Positions 35,573-46,728 of a stretch of DNA of 64,000 nt are shown here, one piece after another (the stretch's first letter is position 1; the number at the start of each line of letters is the position of its first letter). Source of the stretch: Clostridiaceae bacterium BRH_c20a (GTDB lineage Bacteria; Bacillota; Peptococcia; Peptococcales; BICA1-8); contig LADT01000002.1 in assembly GCA_000961765.1 (NCBI GenBank), forward strand, positions 88,284 through 152,283, in the 5' to 3' direction. The position numbers and the translations under genes are program-made. The notes under the pieces are model-generated. The model ran no database searches and was not told the origin of the DNA. It was given only the letters and a program-made list of their open reading frames with translations.

Positions 35573-37123
35573 TCACCTCGAATCTTCTGTTAACCATGTC
35601 CTAATGACTTTTGCCATATTATCAGGTTGAGTTTTAGCAATTTTCTCTATTCTCTTTTGTATCTCTATTTTTTCCTGTTCCTGCGGGTTTAACTGAGTAT
35701 ATATGTCATCACTGGCAGCAGGTATTGTTCCAGTTAATGGATTAGGCTTTGAAGTCTTCACCATACCTCTTTTGGCTAAAAGGAAAACTAGGACTAAAAC
35801 TGCTAGAATACCCAATCCCATAACTCCATACTTAATCAGCTCAAGCATATTCTGACGAGCCGTTTCTTTGGCTAACTGTTCTTGCAGTTGATTATAACCC
35901 TCGGTATTAAAAGCTAAACTAGAAATACTTATCATATCTCCTCTAGTCTCATTAATACCTGCAGCCCTGGCTATAATATCTTGAATATCTGTTTTTTCCT
36001 CTTCAGTCATCTGACCATCAATAATCACAGCAACTGACAATCTTTTTACTTCACCGGGAGCTTTCTTTCGTGTTTCTAAAAATTTATCTACTTCATAATT
36101 ACGTATTATTTCAGATGTTTCAGAACTTGTTTCTCTTGTTTCCGAATTCTGGTAGCTAGGCATATCTGTAAGGTTACTTTCCGCACCAGGTATCCCAGCA
36201 CCGGGATTAGCAGAACCTTCTTGAGAGTTTTCGCTGATTTGTTCACTGCGTAATACCTTATCACCGAACTCCTCTTTACTACTTTCTACCTGATCAAAAT
36301 CCAATTCTACACTAGCCCTGACTACAGCCTTTCCTGGACCTAAAACTTTTTCCAGCATTGATTGCAGAGATTTAGATAGATTATCTTCAAACTGCTTTTT
36401 TATTGCTATTTGATTTACGGAAAGACTAGCTGTCAAAAACTCACCATTTTCCTCTCTTGCAATTCCTTCTGACAAGAGGTTGCCATATACATCAATTACA
36501 GTAACATTTTCTGGCAATAAACCTTCTACACTATTGGCCAGAAAAAAAATTATTGATCTAACTTTAGATGTATCCATATCAGCATAAGGTTTAAGTTTTA
36601 ATAATACAGAAGCTGTGGCCAGTTTGTTTTCCCGTACAAATAATGATGGTTCCGGTAAGACAATATGTACTTTAGCAGAGTCTACCTCTGCCATTTGTTG
36701 AATAGTTCTGGTTAATTCCCCTTGCAATGCAGCTAAGTATCTGACTCTTTTATCGGTGTCAGTTTCACCAAATCTTGTCTCGTTAAAGCTTTCAAAGCCG
36801 ATTACTCCACCTTGGGGCATTTCATTTGCAAGGTCTAATCGGAGTTGATGCTTCAGATTAGCAGGAACTAAAATGGTAGTACCATTTTTATCTAACTTAT
36901 AATCTGTCTTCATATCTTTAAGCTTAGCAGCAATCATGGCTGAATCGTTTAAATTCAAATCAGGATAAAGGGGCTCGTAAGCAGTTCGGCCAAGAAAAAA
37001 AGCAGAAAACAATAATAAACTAAAAACGAGGATACTAACTCCGAGAGTAACTACTTGTTGAGATTTATTGAGATTAATCCAAATATTTTTTAATTGTTCC
37101 AGCAGTTGTTGCAAAAAAGTCAC
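35573..37123 (-). CDS. fliF: Flagellar MS-ring protein FliF
   Basis: Forms the inner-membrane base of the flagellum. Membrane helices lie near residues 23-43 and 430-450; ring-building motifs and a FliG-binding C-terminus (about 480-516) are present. Start preferred at the GTG at 37123, which has GGGGTGG spaced correctly. A GTG at 37132 overlaps that site. The periplasmic part includes R-V-R-Y-L-A-A-L-Q-G-E-L-T-R-T-I. Confidence 0.95.
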   Translation of the reverse strand: MTFLQQLLEQLKNIWINLNKSQQVVTLGVSILVFSLLLFSAFFLGRTAYEPLYPDLNLNDSAMIAAKLKDMKTDYKLDKNGTTILVPANLKHQLRLDLANEMPQGGVIGFESFNETRFGETDTDKRVRYLAALQGELTRTIQQMAEVDSAKVHIVLPEPSLFVRENKLATASVLLKLKPYADMDTSKVRSIIFFLANSVEGLLPENVTVIDVYGNLLSEGIAREENGEFLTASLSVNQIAIKKQFEDNLSKSLQSMLEKVLGPGKAVVRASVELDFDQVESSKEEFGDKVLRSEQISENSQEGSANPGAGIPGAESNLTDMPSYQNSETRETSSETSEIIRNYEVDKFLETRKKAPGEVKRLSVAVIIDGQMTEEEKTDIQDIIARAAGINETRGDMISISSLAFNTEGYNQLQEQLAKETARQNMLELIKYGVMGLGILAVLVLVFLLAKRGMVKTSKPNPLTGTIPAASDDIYTQLNPQEQEKIEIQKRIEKIAKTQPDNMAKVIRTWLTEDSR

Positions 37124-37145
37124 AAATTCCACCCCATACTAGTTA

Positions 37146-37436
37146 TTAGAGCTGCATCCGCATTATTTCCTGATAAGCTTCGACAAGTTTGTTTCTCACT
37201 TCAATAGTTAATTGTAAAGCTAATTGGGCTTTTTCCATGCCAATCATTACGTCGTGTATATCAATGTTAGGATGGCCGGAAGCAAAAGCTATGGCAGTAG
37301 AGTCTGCACTATTTTGAAGATTATTCACTTCTGCTAGAGCCTGCTCTAAAACATCTTTAAATCCTGCAGAAGTTTTTTTATCTTCCAAACTTTGCATAGT
37401 TTCAAGCTTGATGGGTTGAATTGATGAGATTTTCAT
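37146..37436 (-). CDS. fliE: Flagellar hook-basal body protein FliE
   Basis: Links the MS-ring to the rod. The 96 residues end with the family pattern D-I-H-D-V-M-I-G-M-E-K-A-Q-L-A-L-Q, then V-R-N-K-L-V-E-A-Y-Q-E-I-M-R-M. ATGGAGGAG precedes the ATG. An 84-base gap without recognisable signals separates it from flgC. Confidence 0.96.
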   Translation of the reverse strand: MKISSIQPIKLETMQSLEDKKTSAGFKDVLEQALAEVNNLQNSADSTAIAFASGHPNIDIHDVMIGMEKAQLALQLTIEVRNKLVEAYQEIMRMQL

Positions 37437-37520
37437 TTAACTCCTCCATTTAGATCTAATAGCAAATCGCCATTAAAACCCCAGCCTCCAAAAGAAAAAT
37501 TACCACAAATCTAAGTTTAC

Positions 37521-37961
37521 TTATCCCCTACCAATTTCCAAAGCCTTAAAGGCCATAGATTTAGCGGCATTTAAGGAAGCAACATTAGCTTCATAAGCTC
37601 GGGTAGCGCTTATCATATCTACCATTTCTTTTACAATATCGACATTAGGCATGGCTACATAGCCTTTCTCTTGCCCTTCCTGAATAGCATCCGGGTGTTC
37701 AGGACTATATACCAATTTAAAAGGAGCCTTATCTTCTACAATCCTTTCTACTTTAACACCCTGTTGAAGATTACTTTCTCTTTTTAAAGTATTTTCAAAA
37801 CTTCTATAAGGTGAAAAAACTACCATTTTCCGTCTGTAAGGTCCTCCTGCCGATGTTCTAGTTGTTTCGGCATTTGAGATATTGTCGGCTATAACATCCA
37901 TTCTGAGCCTTTCTGCCGACAATCCTGAAGCGCTAACTTTAAAAGTAGCAAAAAGAGACAT
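37521..37961 (-). CDS. flgC: Flagellar proximal rod protein FlgC
   Basis: Rod subunit of 146 residues. N-terminal S-A-S-G-L-S-A-E-R-L-R-M-D-V-I-A-D-N-I-S-N-A (separated) and C-terminal N-V-D-I-V-K-E-M-V-D-M-I-S-A-T-R-A-Y-E-A-N helices are intact. GGGGGGAGG precedes the ATG. Six bases from flgB. Confidence 0.97.
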   Translation of the reverse strand: MSLFATFKVSASGLSAERLRMDVIADNISNAETTRTSAGGPYRRKMVVFSPYRSFENTLKRESNLQQGVKVERIVEDKAPFKLVYSPEHPDAIQEGQEKGYVAMPNVDIVKEMVDMISATRAYEANVASLNAAKSMAFKALEIGRG

Positions 37962-37967
37962 CTACAC

Positions 37968-38384
37968 TTACCTCCCCCCGCGAATAACGGATTTCAATTT
38001 AGAGAACTTTTCATTAATGGTCTGAGACAATACATTAAACTTAACTGTATTTTCTGCTAGGATAGATAGTTCTAAATCTATATCTACATTATTTCCATCG
38101 GTTCTAAGGATTGCTTTATCTTCCCTTACCTCTGGTTTTATTACTGAGTAATCCCTATTTTCATAAGTAATATGTTGAGGATTCGTTTTTTTTAACGGCG
38201 TGTTTTTTTGGGAGTTAAACAAATATTTCCCCAACTCTTCTTCAAAATTAACTAACTGCCTTTTATAATTGGGGGTATTGATATTTGCAATATTATTTGA
38301 GATTGTTTTGTGTCTTAAGGAAACAGCATCTAAAGATACTCTTAAGATATCCATGGTTTTGTTTTGCCAAAATCCGTTACTCAT
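37968..38384 (-). CDS. flgB: Flagellar proximal rod protein FlgB
   Basis: First gene of the flagellar block. The 138 residues contain R-H-K-T-I-S-N-N-I-A-N-I-N-T-P-N-Y-K-R in the N-terminal helix and N-N-V-D-I-D-L-E at the start of the C-terminal part. AAGGAGG precedes the ATG. The upstream gap of about 100 bases to the codY terminator should hold the operon promoter. Confidence 0.97.
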   Translation of the reverse strand: MSNGFWQNKTMDILRVSLDAVSLRHKTISNNIANINTPNYKRQLVNFEEELGKYLFNSQKNTPLKKTNPQHITYENRDYSVIKPEVREDKAILRTDGNNVDIDLELSILAENTVKFNVLSQTINEKFSKLKSVIRGGR

Positions 38385-38436
38385 AAGAAAGCCTCCTTAT
38401 TGACAAACTTTACCGTATTTCTATATTTATAATTCT

Positions 38437-38451
38437 ATATTTCTGAAAAAA
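38437..38451 (-). promoter_or_regulatory. Candidate CodY-binding site upstream of flgB
   Basis: On the minus strand TTTTTTCAGAAATAT matches 11 of 15 positions of the CodY consensus AATTTTCWGAAAATT, including the full core TTTTCAGAAA. It lies in the flgB leader/promoter region just downstream of codY. I see no clear -35/-10 pair here. Confidence 0.45.
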
Positions 38452-38485
38452 ACCCTTTTTCGACACAGATATTTAAGGGAAAATA

Positions 38486-38519
38486 ACTAAAAAACCCCAG
38501 TTTTTTTTCACTGGGGTTT
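38486..38519 (-). terminator. Intrinsic terminator of codY
   Basis: On the minus strand AAACCCCAGT pairs with ACTGGGGTTT (10 bp, A-rich 8-base loop), followed by TTTTAG, 16 bases after the codY stop. It separates the dprA...codY group from the flagellar block. Confidence 0.9.
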
Positions 38520-38534
38520 CAAAATTCTTTTCTT

Positions 38535-39314
38535 TTATTTTAGTTTTTCTAACTCGTCTAATAAGTTTTCATTCAATACCCTAATATATGTGCCCTTCAT
38601 GCCTAATGATTTTGATTCAATTACTCCTGCACTTTCAAATTTCCTAAGTGCATTAACAATAACCGATCTGGTAATACCTACACGATCAGCTATCTTGCTT
38701 GCTACCAAAAGACCCTCAGAACCTTCTAGTTCTGCGAAAATATGCTCAATAGCTTCGAGTTCAGAGTAGGACAAAGTACCTATAGCAATTTGCACAGCAG
38801 CTTTCTTTCTAGCTTCATCTTCGATTTTTTCTGTTTTAGCTCTTAAAATTTCCATACCAACAACAGTTGCGCCATATTCAGCTAAAATTAAATCAGATTC
38901 TACAAATTCATCATTGAATTTAGCTAAGAGTAAGGTGCCTTGTCTTTCGCCACCACCCATTATAGGAACTATAGTGGAGATTTTTCCGCCAAATTCACAG
39001 CCTAAAGGTCCTTCAAAAACACACTTGTTTTTATCAGATTTAAGGTTGGCTTGAGTTTGGTTAGCACGAAGTAAATTTTCGTTGTAATCTTCAGGAAATC
39101 TTTCTGTTTCGCTAATAATGTCTTCTATTGTTTCACATTGAAAACCTTCAACAAAAGCATAACCTAGAATTTTTCCTCTTCTACCAACAATATATACATT
39201 GCATTCTGTCATATTGCTTAAAACTACAGCAATTTCTTTAAAATCTACTGGATGCCCTGCACTTTTTTGTAACAACTTATTTACCGTACGGGTTTTTTCC
39301 AGGAGTGTTTTCAT
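38535..39314 (-). CDS. codY: Global nutrient-response regulator CodY
   Basis: GTP- and branched-chain-amino-acid-sensing repressor of low-GC Gram-positives. The 259 residues have an N-terminal GAF domain (about 1-155) and a C-terminal winged helix-turn-helix (about 200-250) with [21 protein letters not shown] (separated). AAAGGAGG upstream. It follows hslU by 25 bases, as in the Bacillus codV-clpQ-clpY-codY operon. Confidence 0.97.
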   Translation of the reverse strand: MKTLLEKTRTVNKLLQKSAGHPVDFKEIAVVLSNMTECNVYIVGRRGKILGYAFVEGFQCETIEDIISETERFPEDYNENLLRANQTQANLKSDKNKCVFEGPLGCEFGGKISTIVPIMGGGERQGTLLLAKFNDEFVESDLILAEYGATVVGMEILRAKTEKIEDEARKKAAVQIAIGTLSYSELEAIEHIFAELEGSEGLLVASKIADRVGITRSVIVNALRKFESAGVIESKSLGMKGTYIRVLNENLLDELEKLK

Positions 39315-39339
39315 TTCAATTCCTCCTTTCCTTACAAAA

Positions 39340-40743
39340 TTATAAAATATATCTGCTTAAGTCTTTACTGACAATTATATCTTTTAGTTTATTGATTACA
39401 TAGTTTTTGTCAATAATCATTTTGTCGGCCCCAAATTCAGGGGCGGAAAACAAAATATCTTCCAGCAGCTTTTCCAGTACAGTGTGTAGCCTTCTAGCAC
39501 CAATATTTTCTGTCTGGTCGTTTACAGTATACGCAATATCAGCAATTTCATCAATAGCATTTTCAGTAAATTCTAAAGTTACACCTTCAGTTTCTAACAA
39601 ATTAATATATTGACCAATTAGAGAGTTGCGAGGCTCCTTTAATATTCTCCTTAAGTCCTCTTTTCTTAAACTTTCCATCTCTACGCGAATTGGAAACCGA
39701 CCTTGCAACTCAGGTATCAAATCAGAAGGTTTTACTAAATGAAAGGCACCAGCAGCAATAAATAAGATATGATCAGTCTTAATATTACCATATTTAGTTG
39801 TTACTGTACTACCCTCAACAATGGGTAGGATATCCCTTTGTACCCCTTCTCTAGATACATCTGGACCATAATTATTACCCTTAGATGCAATTTTATCAAT
39901 TTCATCCAAAAAAATTATCCCAGAATTTTCTGCTTTCTTTATTGCTTTCTGTTTTACCTCCTCAATATCTATTAATTTTTGGGCCTCTATTTGAACTAGT
40001 ATCTTCCTGGCCTGGGATAATTTCACTCTGCGCTTTTTCGTCTTTTTAGGTAAAAAATTATTAAACATTTCCGTAAAATTCATACCCATTTCTTCCATTC
40101 CCAGGTTAGAGAACATATCGCCCATTGATGCATTATTTTCTTCAACTTCAATCTCTACATACTCATCCTCTAATTCAGCCCGTTTTAATTTTTCCTTAAT
40201 TATACTTCGCTTCTCCCTAAGTAATTGTTCTTCCTCTTTTGCATCTTGCTCAGTTTGATCTTTATTAGTATCAGTAGTTGATCCAAAAAAAGCTTCTAAA
40301 GGATTAAAAATACGGTTCTTTTTCTCCGGCAATGGTATGAGAATATCTAGTAGCCGTTCTTCAGCTAGTTGTGCTGCTTTCATCTTAACCTCTTCTGTCT
40401 TTTCCTCATTAGCCATACGGACTGCAACTTCTACTAAATCTCTAACCATCGATTCAACATCCCGTCCGACATAACCAACTTCGGTAAATTTAGTAGCTTC
40501 AATTTTTATAAAAGGAGCTTTTACTAATTTAGCCAGACGCCTTGCAATCTCAGTTTTGCCTACCCCTGTAGGGCCAATCATAATTATATTTTTTGGACTT
40601 ATTTCCTCTTGAAGTTCTTCGGACAGTTTGTTTCTTCTGTACCGATTTCTTAAAGCAATAGCAACACTTTTTTTAGCATTATTTTGCCCAATAATATATT
40701 TATCTAATTCTTTTACAATTTCTCGAGGTGTTAGATTTTCCAT
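39340..40743 (-). CDS. hslU: ATP-dependent protease ATPase subunit HslU/ClpY
   Basis: AAA+ unfoldase of the HslUV protease. Walker A G-P-T-G-V-G-K-T at 57-64, Walker [10 protein letters not shown] near 276, the sensor segment [10 protein letters not shown], and the C-terminal R-Y-I-L tail that docks into HslV. The inserted I-domain (about 110-245) is charged, as usual. 467 residues. Confidence 0.97.
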   Translation of the reverse strand: MENLTPREIVKELDKYIIGQNNAKKSVAIALRNRYRRNKLSEELQEEISPKNIIMIGPTGVGKTEIARRLAKLVKAPFIKIEATKFTEVGYVGRDVESMVRDLVEVAVRMANEEKTEEVKMKAAQLAEERLLDILIPLPEKKNRIFNPLEAFFGSTTDTNKDQTEQDAKEEEQLLREKRSIIKEKLKRAELEDEYVEIEVEENNASMGDMFSNLGMEEMGMNFTEMFNNFLPKKTKKRRVKLSQARKILVQIEAQKLIDIEEVKQKAIKKAENSGIIFLDEIDKIASKGNNYGPDVSREGVQRDILPIVEGSTVTTKYGNIKTDHILFIAAGAFHLVKPSDLIPELQGRFPIRVEMESLRKEDLRRILKEPRNSLIGQYINLLETEGVTLEFTENAIDEIADIAYTVNDQTENIGARRLHTVLEKLLEDILFSAPEFGADKMIIDKNYVINKLKDIIVSKDLSRYIL

Positions 40744-40755
40744 TTATAACCCCCC

Positions 40756-41286
40756 TTATAATTCTTCGATAGTAATATTATTGTTTGTATAAACACAAAT
40801 ATCAGCTGCAATTTCTAATGATTTATATGCAATATCTCGCACAGATAAATTAGTATTTTCTACTAAGGCGCGTGCAGCTGCTAATGCGAAAGATCCTCCA
40901 GAACCAATCGCGACAACACCATCATCAGGCTCAATAATTTCTCCATTTCCAGAAAGCACAAGTAAAATCTCTTTATCTGCAACAATTAACATGGCCTCTA
41001 ATTTTCTTAGTACCCGATCAGAGCGCCATTCCTTGGCCAGCTCAATAGCAGCTTTTTTTAAATTACCCTGATTTTCTTCAATCTTACCTTCAAACTTTTC
41101 AAAAAGAGTAAAAGCATCAGCTACAGAACCAGCAAATCCGGCTGCTACCTTACCATGGTAAAGCTTTCGTACTTTCTTAGCATGATGCTTCATAATAGTG
41201 TTTTGTCCAAAAGTAACTTGACCATCACCCGCAACAGCAGTAGAATTGTTTCTTTTTACTGCTACTATTGTAGTACCATGAAACAT
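40756..41286 (-). CDS. hslV: ATP-dependent protease peptidase subunit HslV/ClpQ
   Basis: Proteasome-like peptidase of 176 residues. A short leader M-F-H-G precedes T-T-I-V-A-V, so the nucleophile would be Thr5 after processing. This differs from the N-terminal serine of B. subtilis ClpQ. G-D-G-Q-V-T and [14 protein letters not shown] are also present. AAGGGGG site; 12 bases from hslU. Confidence 0.96.
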   Translation of the reverse strand: MFHGTTIVAVKRNNSTAVAGDGQVTFGQNTIMKHHAKKVRKLYHGKVAAGFAGSVADAFTLFEKFEGKIEENQGNLKKAAIELAKEWRSDRVLRKLEAMLIVADKEILLVLSGNGEIIEPDDGVVAIGSGGSFALAAARALVENTNLSVRDIAYKSLEIAADICVYTNNNITIEEL

Positions 41287-41297
41287 ACTAATCCCCC

Positions 41298-42194
41298 TTA
41301 AGCCCTTGGGTGGGCTTTTTTATAAATTTGTTGGATTCGGGTTTTAGATACATGGGTATAAATCTGGGTTGTTGATAGATTTGCATGCCCAAGAAGCTCT
41401 TGAACTACTCGCAAATCTGCACCATTATCTAAAAGATGGGTAGCAAAAGAATGTCGAAAAACATGAGGACTAATTTTGATACTTAGTGCTGCTTTAGTTA
41501 CATATTTATCAATAATAAATCGTATTCCTCTTGTAGTTAGCTTTTTGCCTTGGTGATTAAGAAAAAGAACCCCAACCTCCCCTTTCTTTACAAGTAAGTG
41601 CCGACTGCTAGATAGGTATTTTTCTATTGTTTCCCAGGCCTTATCACCGAAGGGTACAATCCTTTCTTTATTTCCTTTGCCCATAATTTTAACCAATTGA
41701 TAGTTAGAATTAATATCTTCAATTTTTAGTGAAACTAATTCAGAAACCCTTAATCCAGAACTGTACAATAATTCAAATATAGCTTTATCTCGGATAGTTA
41801 AAGGATCTTCTGTAATAAATATTTGATCTAAAAGCTTAGTAATTTCCCCTTCGGATAAAATAGTGGGAATTTTTTTTGTTTTTTTTGGAGAGCTTATTGT
41901 TTCTGAAGGATTATTAGCTATATATTTATTTCTCTTTAAATATTTAAAGAAGGATCTAATTGCTGTAAGTTTTCTAGCTTGGGTAGACCTATTAATTCCA
42001 TTTGACTGCAAAAATGTAAGATATAGTCTAATATCCAAATAAGTAATAACCCCTAAAAAATCTTTGCGTTCTTGAAAAAACTCAAAAAACTGCTTTAAAT
42101 CTTTACTATATGCTGTTAAAGTATGAGTTGAACATCCTTTTTCAATAGATAAATAGTTAATAAAGTTATCTAACAATTTAAAGTGATTATCCAA
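41298..42194 (-). CDS. xerC: Tyrosine recombinase XerC/CodV
   Basis: Chromosome-dimer-resolving recombinase of 298 residues. N-terminal SAM-like DNA-binding domain (about 1-95); catalytic set R149, H244, R247, H270 and Tyr279. TTG start overlaps the trmFO stop by 8 bases. Its position between trmFO and hslV is the conserved housekeeping location, so it is not linked to the mobile debris near 53 kb. Confidence 0.95.
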   Translation of the reverse strand: MDNHFKLLDNFINYLSIEKGCSTHTLTAYSKDLKQFFEFFQERKDFLGVITYLDIRLYLTFLQSNGINRSTQARKLTAIRSFFKYLKRNKYIANNPSETISSPKKTKKIPTILSEGEITKLLDQIFITEDPLTIRDKAIFELLYSSGLRVSELVSLKIEDINSNYQLVKIMGKGNKERIVPFGDKAWETIEKYLSSSRHLLVKKGEVGVLFLNHQGKKLTTRGIRFIIDKYVTKAALSIKISPHVFRHSFATHLLDNGADLRVVQELLGHANLSTTQIYTHVSKTRIQQIYKKAHPRA

Positions 42195-43506
42195 AAATAC
42201 CTCGCTCCTCTAAAAAATTCTGCAAGCTATTTAGTGCCCTAAAAGATATGTATTTATTTTTTTCCCTTTTATCTCTAATCTTTTTTTCTGCAGGAGGTAA
42301 CAAACCGAAATTTATATTCATTGGCTGAAAATTTGTGCCTCCTGCCTGGGTAATATAATTCATTAATCCGCCAATTGCAGTGTTTTCAGGAAAGGATATT
42401 AATTCTTGCCTTTTAATATATCGAGCTGCATTAATTCCTGCAACTAATCCACTAGCTGCAGATTCCACATACCCTTCTACTCCGGTTATCTGTCCCGCAA
42501 AAAAAATATTTGATCTGGTTTTTAACTGTCCAGAATCCCTTAATATTCTAGGTGACTTAATAAAAGTATTGCGGTGCATGACACCATGCCGAATAAATTC
42601 TGTATTTTCTAAACCAGGAATCAATGAGAAAACCCTCTTTTGTTCACCCCATTTTAGACGAGTTTGAAATCCCACCATATTTAAAAGTGTGCCATCCTTA
42701 TTATCCTTGCGAAGTTGAACTACTGCATAAGGTTGTTGATTGGTTTGCGGATCAATTAAACCAACTGGTTTTAAAGGACCAAATCTCAGTGTCTCTTTTC
42801 CTCTATTAGCCATTTCCTCAATGGGCATACAGCCTTCAAAGAATACCTGCTTTTCAAAGTTTTCCAGAGGATGCAATTCGGCATTTATTAACTGGGAATA
42901 AAAATTTTCATATTCACTTTTACTCATAGGACAATTTAGGTAGTCAGCATCACCTTTATCATAGCGAGAAGCCCAGAATACTTTTTTATAGTTTATAGAA
43001 TCACTAGTAACTATAGGTGCAGCGGCATCATAGAAAAATAAATAGTCTTCACCTGTTAGCTTTTTAATAGTATCCGCCATTTGACCCTCAGTTAGGGGCC
43101 CCGTGGCTATGATATATACATTGTATTCATCAAGTTCAGTGACCTCTTGCCGCTTAACTGTTATAAGGGGATGATTAATAATTTTTTCTGTCAAACACTT
43201 GGCAAAATTCTCTCTATCTACTGCCAAAGCACCGCCCGCCGGTATCTTGTGTTGGTCAGCACACTCCATAAATATGGAATTGCATTTTCTTAACTCTTCT
43301 TTTAATAACCCAACTGCATTTTCTAAACCTGCTCCCCTTAGTGAATTACTGCAAACTAATTCACCAAATAAATCTGTTTTATGAGCAGGGGATTTTTTCA
43401 ATGGCCGCATTTCCAATAGGTGTACAGCTATTCCTTGCGAGGCTATCTGCCAAGCTGCTTCACACCCTGCTAAACCAGCTCCAACTACGGCAACATTTGA
43501 AATCAC
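42187..43506 (-). CDS. trmFO: Folate-dependent tRNA m5U54 methyltransferase TrmFO
   Basis: FAD- and methylene-tetrahydrofolate-dependent enzyme making ribothymidine in the tRNA T loop. The N-terminal dinucleotide loop G-A-G-L-A-G is at 9-14. [15 protein letters not shown] and the C-terminal [10 protein letters not shown] signatures are present. 439 residues, GTG start. Formerly Gid. Between topA and xerC. Confidence 0.97.
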   Translation of the reverse strand: MISNVAVVGAGLAGCEAAWQIASQGIAVHLLEMRPLKKSPAHKTDLFGELVCSNSLRGAGLENAVGLLKEELRKCNSIFMECADQHKIPAGGALAVDRENFAKCLTEKIINHPLITVKRQEVTELDEYNVYIIATGPLTEGQMADTIKKLTGEDYLFFYDAAAPIVTSDSINYKKVFWASRYDKGDADYLNCPMSKSEYENFYSQLINAELHPLENFEKQVFFEGCMPIEEMANRGKETLRFGPLKPVGLIDPQTNQQPYAVVQLRKDNKDGTLLNMVGFQTRLKWGEQKRVFSLIPGLENTEFIRHGVMHRNTFIKSPRILRDSGQLKTRSNIFFAGQITGVEGYVESAASGLVAGINAARYIKRQELISFPENTAIGGLMNYITQAGGTNFQPMNINFGLLPPAEKKIRDKREKNKYISFRALNSLQNFLEERGIFG

Positions 43507-43511
43507 AAATA

Positions 43512-45587
43512 TTATTCCTCCTTATTATTCAGTGCTTCATATTTGCATTCCTTATTACTGCATACTTTTCTTCGATTCTTTTCAACCAAATAATTTCCGC
43601 ATTGAGGACATTGTTCATTTAGCGGCTTTTCCCAACTGACAAAATCACATTCAGGATAATGATCACATCCATAAAAAGTTCTACCTTTTTTACTTCTGCG
43701 AATAACAACCTGCCCGTCATTGCAACGAGGGCATTTTGCTCCAATTCCCTCTAATAATGGCTTAGTATTGCGACACTCGGGAAAACCAGGACAAGCAAGG
43801 AACTTACCAAACCGACCAAATTTAATCACGAAATTTCTGCCACATTTTTCACAAATCTCATCAGAAACTTCATCTCGTACTTCAATCTGACCAATTTCCT
43901 CTTCAGCATGCTCTAACTCTTTTACAAAGTCTTGATAGAAATCTCTTAATATTTCTTTCCAAAAAACTTGTCCTTCCTCAACTTCATCTAGCTTATTTTC
44001 CATTCCCGCCGTAAATTCTACACCTACAACGTCAGGGAAATATTCTTTTAAAAGTTCGATAACCACAAGACCTAGTTCTGTTGGAAAGAACTGTTTATCC
44101 TCTCTAACAACATAACCTCGACCTAATATAGTGTCAATGGTAGGTGCATATGTACTTGGTCTGCCAATACCTTTTTCTTCTAAAGTTTTTACCAATGTTG
44201 CTTCAGTATATCTTGGCGGCGGTTGAGTAAAATGTTGCTTAGATTCAAAGTTAATTAGGCTTAATGAATTCCCTTCAATTACTTCGGCCAATGGTGCTTC
44301 TTTTTCTTCTTCCTCGTCTTTTCCCTCTATATAAACTTCCATGAAGCCCTTGAAAACAATCACAGAACCCGAAGCATTAAACTCATAATTACCTGCACCA
44401 ATTATCACTGTTGTTTGATCAATTAAAGCTTGAGCCATTTGACTTGCTAAAAACCGTTCCCAAATCAATTTATATAATTTATACTGATCTCTATTTAAAA
44501 AAGGTTTCATTTGTTCCGGGTCACGTACTGCCGAAGTAGGCCTGATAGCTTCATGGGCATTTTGAATTTTTCCTTTATTTTTAAAGACCCGTGGACTATC
44601 CGGTAAATATTTTGACCCATATTTATCATTGATATAATCTTGTGCTTCTTTTTGAGCAGTTTCTGAAATACGAATTGAATCAGTTCTAAGATAGGTAATC
44701 AAACCTACAGTCCCTTCCTTACCAACATCAATGCCCTCATATAACTGCTGGGCAACCCTCATAGTTTTTTTGACGGTAAAATTAAGTTTTCTATATGCTT
44801 CTTGCTGTAAACTACTTGTAGTAAAAGGTGCTGCAGGATTGCGGTTCTTCTTTTGTTTTTTTACATTTTTCACAATATAGCTTTTGTCTTTTAAATCATT
44901 TAGCACTAAATCCATTTCTGTTTTAGAATTTATCTCAATTTTTTTATTGTCTCTTTTTGCTAATTTTGCATCTATGATTTTTTTATTGGGTAAACTAAAT
45001 TTACCTAATAAAGACCAGTACTCTACAGGAGTAAATTCTTTTATTTCCTCTTCTCTCTCACAAATTAATCTAACAGTAACGGACTGGACCCTTCCTGCAC
45101 TAAGACCTTTTTTTACTTTTCGCCACAATAACGGACTTAAATTATACCCTACCAGGCGATCTAAAACTCTTCTGGCCTGTTGTGACTCAACTCTAGAGAT
45201 ATCAATTTGTCTAGGATGCTTAATAGCATCTTTAATAGCATCTTTAGTTATTTCATTAAACTCAATACGGCATTTTTCATTTTCTGTTATTTTTAAACTC
45301 TTCATCAAATGCCAAGCTATAGCTTCTCCCTCACGATCGGGGTCAGGTGCCAGCAGTACTTTATTAGCTTTATTTGCGGCACTTTTTAGCTCTTGAAGTA
45401 TATCCCCTTTCCCCCTAATAGTTATATATTTAACATCAAAGTCATTTTCTACATCAACGCCAAATTGGCTTTTGGGTAGATCTCTAATATGGCCTAAAGA
45501 TGCCTTCACCTGATAATGGCTACCTAAAAATTTACCTATGGTTTTTGCTTTAGCAGGTGATTCTACAATTACTAAAGTTTTTCCCAA
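43512..45587 (-). CDS. topA: DNA topoisomerase I
   Basis: Type IA topoisomerase that relaxes negative supercoils. Start preferred at the TTG at 45587, which follows GGGGTGA and leaves 691 residues. The Toprim domain has [10 protein letters not shown] and D-P-D-R-E-G-E-A. The active tyrosine is Tyr299 in T-Y-L-R-T-D-S. Three C-terminal zinc ribbons each carry paired C-x-x-C clusters (last about 110 residues). The start lies next to the dprA stop. Confidence 0.97.
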   Translation of the reverse strand: MGKTLVIVESPAKAKTIGKFLGSHYQVKASLGHIRDLPKSQFGVDVENDFDVKYITIRGKGDILQELKSAANKANKVLLAPDPDREGEAIAWHLMKSLKITENEKCRIEFNEITKDAIKDAIKHPRQIDISRVESQQARRVLDRLVGYNLSPLLWRKVKKGLSAGRVQSVTVRLICEREEEIKEFTPVEYWSLLGKFSLPNKKIIDAKLAKRDNKKIEINSKTEMDLVLNDLKDKSYIVKNVKKQKKNRNPAAPFTTSSLQQEAYRKLNFTVKKTMRVAQQLYEGIDVGKEGTVGLITYLRTDSIRISETAQKEAQDYINDKYGSKYLPDSPRVFKNKGKIQNAHEAIRPTSAVRDPEQMKPFLNRDQYKLYKLIWERFLASQMAQALIDQTTVIIGAGNYEFNASGSVIVFKGFMEVYIEGKDEEEEKEAPLAEVIEGNSLSLINFESKQHFTQPPPRYTEATLVKTLEEKGIGRPSTYAPTIDTILGRGYVVREDKQFFPTELGLVVIELLKEYFPDVVGVEFTAGMENKLDEVEEGQVFWKEILRDFYQDFVKELEHAEEEIGQIEVRDEVSDEICEKCGRNFVIKFGRFGKFLACPGFPECRNTKPLLEGIGAKCPRCNDGQVVIRRSKKGRTFYGCDHYPECDFVSWEKPLNEQCPQCGNYLVEKNRRKVCSNKECKYEALNNKEE

Positions 45588-45588
45588 G

Positions 45589-46686
45589 TTAATCACCCCA
45601 GTTTAGACTAATATATTTTCTTCCTATAACCTGCTTGATATATCCCCTTATCTCTAAAATACTTAATAGTCTCAGCACTTCTTGAGTCGGAAGCTTACTT
45701 TTAATAATAATCTGCTCAATAGTAATTGGTTCGGAGGTAAGAACAGCAAAAATTGTTTTTTCAGCGGAGTCTAAATCACTGCTATTTATTGGCTCTCCCT
45801 TAAATAAAGACAATTGCCCAAATTCCTCAAAAATATCTTCCACATTGTCAATTAGTTTTGCCCCATCTTTAATTAAACGATGAGAACCTTTATATAAAGC
45901 GTTATCAATAGGACCAGGAACAGCAAAAACATCTTTACCTTGTTCGAGTCCAATTTCAGCAGTTATTAAAGATCCACTTTTTTCGCGGGCTTCAATTACC
46001 AAAATACCATCGGCTAACCCACTTATTATTCTATTTCGCATTGGAAAATAATGCTTCATAGGCTCAGTACCCAAAGGAAACTCGGATATTACTGCACTTT
46101 TTTCAGAATTAATTATTTCATTAAATAACCTCAAGTTTTCACGAGGATAAACAATGTCTACCCCGCTACCCAAAACAGCAATAGTACCTCCGGTGCCTTC
46201 TAAGGCCGCCTGATGACTACAAGCATCAATCCCTCGGGCTAGGCCACTTATTATCTGAACACCATTTTTACTTAAATCTTCGGTAAGCCTCAGTGCTGTT
46301 TTTTTACCATAAGCAGATGCTTTGCGAGCCCCTACTACAGCTATAGCCAAGTTAGTTTCTGTAAAGTTACCCCTGACATATAATAGAGGCGGGGGGTCAA
46401 AAATATTTTTTAAGCGTTTAGGATAATTACTATCATTAAGTCCTATTATTTTTACATTATGTTTATTTAATTTAAGATATTCATATTCAATATTTACCCT
46501 TTTCCTTTCCGTTAAAAACAGGCTTGCCATTTGCTGTGGGATATATGCCAAATCCCTTTGCAGCTGAATGGGCGAAATATCCCAAAAATCAGCACCCCTT
46601 AATGCTCCCATTAAATTAGCAAGAATTTTATTACCTTTTATCCCCCATATTCTTTGAACTAATGACCAAAAGACAATGTCCTTCAT
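45589..46686 (-). CDS. dprA: DNA-processing protein DprA/Smf
   Basis: Loads RecA onto incoming single-stranded DNA during transformation. The 365 residues contain the Rossmann-like DprA domain (A-V-V-G-A-R-K-A-S-A-Y-G, S-G-L-A-R-G-I-D, L-G-S-G-V-D-I-V-Y-P) and a C-terminal winged-helix domain (about 305-360). It starts the topA operon. Confidence 0.95.
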   Translation of the reverse strand: MKDIVFWSLVQRIWGIKGNKILANLMGALRGADFWDISPIQLQRDLAYIPQQMASLFLTERKRVNIEYEYLKLNKHNVKIIGLNDSNYPKRLKNIFDPPPLLYVRGNFTETNLAIAVVGARKASAYGKKTALRLTEDLSKNGVQIISGLARGIDACSHQAALEGTGGTIAVLGSGVDIVYPRENLRLFNEIINSEKSAVISEFPLGTEPMKHYFPMRNRIISGLADGILVIEAREKSGSLITAEIGLEQGKDVFAVPGPIDNALYKGSHRLIKDGAKLIDNVEDIFEEFGQLSLFKGEPINSSDLDSAEKTIFAVLTSEPITIEQIIIKSKLPTQEVLRLLSILEIRGYIKQVIGRKYISLNWGD

Positions 46687-46728
46687 ATCTTATACCTCAT
46701 CCTAATGTTTTATTGCAGTTTCTTGCTT

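Noticed and set aside
41298..42194. xerC as an integrase of a genomic island
   Set aside because: It sits in the conserved trmFO-xerC-hslV-hslU-codY order, the normal housekeeping location.
44884..45396. 170-codon plus-strand reading frame opposite topA
   Set aside because: Antisense to conserved Toprim-domain codons; composition reflects the complement of topA.
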